This document shows, one piece after another, positions 13,218 through 16,493 of a stretch of DNA of 16,493 bases. Source of the DNA: Collinsella sp. AF20-14LB. Lineage in GTDB: Bacteria; Actinomycetota; Coriobacteriia; Coriobacteriales; Coriobacteriaceae. The stretch is taken from assembly GCF_003459505.1 (NCBI RefSeq), contig NZ_QRWD01000027.1, forward strand, positions 1-16,493. The letters run 5' to 3'. The translations under genes and the position numbers were made by a program. The notes below the pieces were generated by a model, which made no database searches, had not been told where the DNA came from, and saw nothing but the letters and a program-made list of their open reading frames with translations. Positions within the stretch are counted from its first letter, which is position 1, and each line of letters begins with the position of its first letter.

Positions 13218-15713
13218 TTAGCTAATTCCCACAAACATGCAGCCCGAGGTCGCCCCGCGCAGGCGGGCGGCGGGCTTACGGCCGGCCTGTGCGGCCTCGA
13301 CGGCGCGGCGGACGCGTGCGACGGCGCGGCCCACCTCATCCGTCTCGAGCAGCGTGCCGTCCACCATAAGACGGCGCACGCCGGCGTCGAGCAGCTGTGG
13401 TGCCTGCGGCGTAAGGTCGATGGGGTAGGCGTCGTACAAGCGAGAGCGGCCATGGATGTCGGTGCGCACGGGCATGACCTTGCCGTCGATATTCTTGAGC
13501 GAGAGCTTGCGGGCACGCAGGCGGCAGTTGGCGCAATCGTGGATGCAGCCGTTGGCAACCTGCAGAATGCAATGCTCGCTTGTCATGACGCGCGGGCGGC
13601 CAAAGACGGTGATGCCCAGCGCCGCGGGCGCGGCGGCGCCGAGCGAGACAATCTCGTCGAGCGTGATCTCGGGCGAGAGCCAAAACGCACCGGCTCCGCG
13701 CTCGGCAAGCGCTTCCATGCAGGGCGTGTTATGAACCGGCAGGCAAGAGCGAATCTCGGCCGTGGCGCCAACCTGGGCGGCCAGGGCAAGCTCAGAGATG
13801 TTGCCAATAGCGACCGTGGCACCGACAACAACCCACGGGTCAACGCGGACGTGGTCAACGGCGCGGCAGACCTCGTCGAGTACGGGCACGATACCCTGCT
13901 CAAATGCGTCGGTGGGGGAGAGCCCGGCCGCGTCGAGTACGTCGGTGGTCATGTAGATGCGCGTTGCGCCCTCCGCGCGGGCTGCCTCGGCAGCCTCGAG
14001 CGTGGTGACGGTGGCGCAGATCTGCGGCTCGTCGCGGTAGTGCGCGGGCGCGGGGCGGGAATCACTGGTGACAATCGCCGGCAGCTCGAGCGTTTTCGCG
14101 CGCTCCGCGTACGGCGCCAGAATGGCCTCTTCCAGCGCCTTGCAAGCGGCGGCGCGCACCTTATGTACGGCGGAGAAACCCATGCCACAGCCCTCATCGA
14201 GCGCCACCTCAAAGCTCGCAGCCTCAAAGGGAGAGGAACCCATGCGGCCGACGTGCTCAACCAGATCGGACGCCTCGACCGCACGGGTCTTGGCGGCTTC
14301 GACGGTAAAGCCCGTGGCCGTGGCCGTAAGCGAAGGGTCGTCGCAGCAGGTGAGCGTAACGGTAAACGGCTCGCCCAGACGCGCCACGACGGACACATCA
14401 ACAGCTCGGCGGCGCAGCACATCGCGCTTGAGCGCGGCGCCGGCGGCGTCGATGGCACGCTGACTGCGAATCACGCGGACGCGGCAGCCCTCGGGCATGC
14501 TGCGGGGTACGCGACATTCGATGACTTCACCGGCTGCGGCATCATCGGCGGCAATGGCGGTCAGGAACTGGTCAAACTCGTTATCGTGGCGAAGCTCCAG
14601 CAGGTCGCCCTTGCCCACGGGCTCAAACAGCTCAATACGGGCGATGGCGGCGCGGCGACGGCGGTCGTCGGGCTTGAGGCCGCGCACATCGCGGTTGGCC
14701 GGGCGGCTGCCCAGCACCGTGCCCACGATCTGGCCGCGGTTGTTGGAACGCTCATAGCTCATCATCTCGTCGCCCGAGGTGCCGTCCTGATAGGCGTGCG
14801 TAAAGTCGCGGTTAAAGCAGCGCTTGAGCTGGCGCTGGCGGGCGTCTTTCTCGTCCTTGGCAACGGTGGTTCCGGCCAGCATGTCATCAATCTGATGACG
14901 ATACACGTCGACGATGGAATACACGTAATCGGGCGCCTTCATGCGGCCCTCGAGCTTGAGCGACGCGGCGCCGGCGTCATACAGGCGGCGAACAAGTTGT
15001 GAAGTGTTGGTGTCACGCGGGCACAGCGCGCGCTCGCGACCGGCAGGGGAGAGCGAGCGACCGTTCTCGTCGATCAGCTCGTAGGGCAAGCGGCAGGGCT
15101 GGGCGCACATGCCACGGTTGGCCGATCGTCCCGCCATGGCAAAGCTCGAAAGCAGACACAGGCCAGAGTAGCAAAAGCAGATGGCGCCATGGCTAAAGAC
15201 CTCAAGGTCCACATCGGGCGCGGCATCGTGAATGGCGGCAATCTCGTCGATGGAAAGCTCGCGCGAGAGGGTCACGCGGTCGGCGCCCTGCTCGCGGCAC
15301 CAAAGGGTTCCGCGGTCGTCGTGGATGTTCGCCTGGGTCGAGATATGCGTCTCGATGCCGGGCATCGTGCGCTTGACCTCAAAGAACAGGCCCCAGTCCT
15401 GGATGATGAAGGCGTCGGCGCCCAGCGTGGAGCAGCGATGGATGAGCTGCAGCGCATCGCTCATCTCGGATTCCTTGATGACGATGTTGACCGTGACGTA
15501 GACGCGCGAGCCGGCCAGATGCGCGGCGCGGCAGGCCTGCTCAAAGGCCTCGTCGGTAAAGTTGGTGGCCTTGCGGCGTGCGTTGAAGCTGCCCATGCCG
15601 CAGTAGATGGCGTCTGCCCCGGCGGCGAGCGCGGCGGCAAAGGGCTCCGGGCCTCCGGCGGGGGCCAAGAGTTCGGGTCTGCGGTTGGTGGTTCGACTGG
15701 CGGTTGCGGTCAT
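13218..15713 (-). CDS. U32-family protein, RlhA-like, with second C-terminal U32-type barrel
   Basis: An 831-aa protein annotated in many genomes as peptidase U32 or collagenase. E. coli RlhA of this family hydroxylates 23S rRNA C2501, so an RNA-modifying role is more likely than proteolysis. The N-terminal barrel begins PELLAPAGGPEPFAAALAAG (13-32). It contains the signature EVFSHGAICFCYSGLCLLSS (171-190), then GRSANRGMCAQPCR (195-208) and LKLEGRMK (252-259). Cys179, Cys186, Cys203 and one further Cys (207 or 231) probably bind an iron-sulphur cluster. A middle region (about 320-550) matches the DUF3656-like insert. The C-terminal part (about 565-790) looks like a second, shorter U32 half with its own cysteine group (Cys715, 723, 727, 730) and ends with a Pro/Arg-rich tail. 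It starts 11 bases after an AAAGGCAGG site and is operonic with the downstream pseudouridine synthase. Confidence 0.88.
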   Translation of the reverse strand: MTATASRTTNRRPELLAPAGGPEPFAAALAAGADAIYCGMGSFNARRKATNFTDEAFEQACRAAHLAGSRVYVTVNIVIKESEMSDALQLIHRCSTLGADAFIIQDWGLFFEVKRTMPGIETHISTQANIHDDRGTLWCREQGADRVTLSRELSIDEIAAIHDAAPDVDLEVFSHGAICFCYSGLCLLSSFAMAGRSANRGMCAQPCRLPYELIDENGRSLSPAGRERALCPRDTNTSQLVRRLYDAGAASLKLEGRMKAPDYVYSIVDVYRHQIDDMLAGTTVAKDEKDARQRQLKRCFNRDFTHAYQDGTSGDEMMSYERSNNRGQIVGTVLGSRPANRDVRGLKPDDRRRRAAIARIELFEPVGKGDLLELRHDNEFDQFLTAIAADDAAAGEVIECRVPRSMPEGCRVRVIRSQRAIDAAGAALKRDVLRRRAVDVSVVARLGEPFTVTLTCCDDPSLTATATGFTVEAAKTRAVEASDLVEHVGRMGSSPFEAASFEVALDEGCGMGFSAVHKVRAAACKALEEAILAPYAERAKTLELPAIVTSDSRPAPAHYRDEPQICATVTTLEAAEAARAEGATRIYMTTDVLDAAGLSPTDAFEQGIVPVLDEVCRAVDHVRVDPWVVVGATVAIGNISELALAAQVGATAEIRSCLPVHNTPCMEALAERGAGAFWLSPEITLDEIVSLGAAAPAALGITVFGRPRVMTSEHCILQVANGCIHDCANCRLRARKLSLKNIDGKVMPVRTDIHGRSRLYDAYPIDLTPQAPQLLDAGVRRLMVDGTLLETDEVGRAVARVRRAVEAAQAGRKPAARLRGATSGCMFVGIS

Positions 15714-15744
15714 ATCCTGCCTTTCAAAATGCTCAGATACTCAA

Positions 15745-15750
15745 AAGTAT
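15745..15750 (-). promoter_or_regulatory. Candidate -10 box of U32 operon
   Basis: On the minus strand TATACT lies about 32 bases upstream of the U32 start codon, at a sensible distance for a short leader. The matching -35 position is poor, so this is a tentative call. Confidence 0.35.
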
Positions 15751-15895
15751 AGTGGTGCCGTCGCGGCAGGCGATGCCCGTGCTCTAAGCGGGATAAAGTC
15801 TTCAGCAGCTTGGACTGGCTGCTTCACATGAGAACCGTTCAGCGGTCCGGGGAAACCGTTGGGCGATAAAATATTCTCGCAACGTGATAATAATC

Positions 15896-15924
15896 TTGCA
15901 TCGCGCGGAAACCTTGAGTACTAT
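15896..15924 (+). promoter_or_regulatory. Promoter of ridA (TTGCAT-17-TACTAT)
   Basis: TTGCAT (15896-15901) and TACTAT (15919-15924) are separated by exactly 17 bp and match the sigma-70-type consensus at four of six positions or better. Transcription would start near 15931, giving a leader of about 80 nt before the ATG at 16012. Confidence 0.6.
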
Positions 15925-15932
15925 CCCAATCA

Positions 15933-15980
15933 AGCGCGGTGTTCAGACCGAACTGTGCCTCCCGGTGTGAACGCCGCGCT
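15933..15980 (+). promoter_or_regulatory. Structured 5' leader hairpin of ridA
   Basis: AGCGCGGTGTTCA (15933-15945) pairs with TGAACGCCGCGCT (15968-15980; 13 bp with one G-U) around a 22-nt loop. It starts almost at the predicted transcription start and is followed by CCCGTTCCCTTTTACTT, a pyrimidine-rich tail ahead of the ribosome-binding site. It could be an attenuator or an mRNA stabiliser; no known riboswitch is recognised. Confidence 0.5.
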
Positions 15981-16011
15981 CCCGTTCCCTTTTACTTGTA
16001 AGGAGAAAAAC

Positions 16012-16389
16012 ATGAGCAAGACCGTCGTGTCTTCCGATAACGCACCCGCAGCCATCGGCCCGTATTCCCCCGGTATCCAGACCAGCAACATGGTGTTTCT
16101 GTCCGGCCAGCTGGGCATCGATCCCGCGACCGGCAAGCTGCCCGAGGGTGTCGAGGCCCAGGCTAAGCAGTCCCTTGCTAATGTCGAGGCCCTGCTGACC
16201 GCTGCCGGCGCCACCTTTGCCGATGTCGTCAAGACCACAGTCTACCTGGCTGACATTGCCGACTTCGCTGCCGTAAACGAGATCTACGCCTCCAAGTTCG
16301 AGGCCCCGTTCCCCGCGCGCAGCGCTTTCCAGGTTGCCGCTCTTCCGGCTGGCGGTCTGGTCGAGATCGAGGTTGTCGCCGCTATCTAA
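16012..16389 (+). CDS. ridA: RidA family 2-iminobutanoate/2-iminopropanoate deaminase
   Basis: A 125-aa YjgF/YER057c/UK114 protein that hydrolyses reactive enamine/imine intermediates released by PLP enzymes such as threonine dehydratase, forming a cytoplasmic homotrimer. It has AIGPYSPGI (14-22) with Tyr18, VFLSGQLGIDPATG (28-41), the conserved Arg103 in PARSAFQVAALP and the C-terminal Glu in LVEIEVVAAI. These are the residues defining the true RidA subgroup that bind the substrate carboxylate and the catalytic water. I chose the ATG at 16012 because AAGGAG (16000-16005) precedes it and the family starts here; the open frame upstream (from 15859) is leader DNA. It is divergent from the U32 operon and complete. 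Confidence 0.95.
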   Translation: MSKTVVSSDNAPAAIGPYSPGIQTSNMVFLSGQLGIDPATGKLPEGVEAQAKQSLANVEALLTAAGATFADVVKTTVYLADIADFAAVNEIYASKFEAPFPARSAFQVAALPAGGLVEIEVVAAI

Positions 16390-16493
16390 GGTGTTGGTAA
16401 CAACTAAACATGACATGCAAAAAGACCCTGCAGCGCGTGCTGAACTGCGTCCCAAATCTTGGACGCCCTAAATAGCGACTAGGCCGCGAGGGC
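16390..16493. other. Right flank after ridA
   Basis: There is no gene in the remaining 104 bp. The only structure is a 6-bp stem, GCGTCC (16447-16452) with GGACGC (16461-16466), with an 8-nt loop and no U-tract, so a terminator for ridA is not clearly visible. Confidence 0.4.

Noticed and set aside
13452..15002. Long plus-strand open frame (516 aa) opposite the U32 gene
   Set aside because: It is an antisense shadow of a strongly supported gene, with no motif of its own.

Overview
This 16.5 kb window reads as chromosomal DNA from a high-GC, actinobacterial gut-type organism, most likely a Collinsella-like member of the Coriobacteriia. That placement is inferred from the strong G/C-ending codon bias, the AGGAGG ribosome-binding sites, the mix of PTS operons with high GC, and the style of the IS3 remnant. 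No rRNA or tRNA gene, which would settle it, is visible.

Layout. Positions 1-735 hold no convincing gene. Positions 736-1586 are a scar: an internally deleted IS3-family transposase (minus strand) abutting the 3' half of an MTA/SAH nucleosidase gene (plus strand). Next comes a compact, very GC-rich plus-strand cluster (1813-9305). It encodes a 913-aa LevR-like PTS regulator, a complete mannose-family PTS (IIB, IIC, IID, IIA), a cytoplasmic GH172/DUF2961 glycosidase and a ROK fructokinase. The cluster ends at a strong bidirectional terminator and is followed by a second scar (9422-9843), where a DegV 3' fragment is fused to the first codons and left end of an IS200-type element. The sugar cassette is thus bracketed by broken genes and insertion-sequence debris.

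After about 450 bp of repeat-rich intergenic DNA comes a two-gene operon: a Gfo/Idh/MocA oxidoreductase and a DeoR-type repressor (10291-12120). A 420-bp convergent intergenic region follows. It holds two copies of a CCACCA hairpin and, between them, six 15-bp motifs in alternating orientation spaced every 40-41 bp. On the minus strand are a two-barrel U32 protein (RlhA-like) and an RluA-type pseudouridine synthase, both probably RNA-modifying and probably one operon. The window ends with ridA on the plus strand, which has a good promoter and a structured leader.

How the genes may work together (inference). The PTS imports and phosphorylates a glycoside, GH172 cleaves it in the cytoplasm, and the ROK kinase phosphorylates the free hexose, probably fructose. 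A difructose anhydride or other fructofuranoside is the simplest substrate guess; a D-arabinofuranoside is the main alternative. The LevR-like protein would sense PTS phosphorylation, but it has lost the sigma-54 contact loop, so it must act differently from Bacillus LevR.
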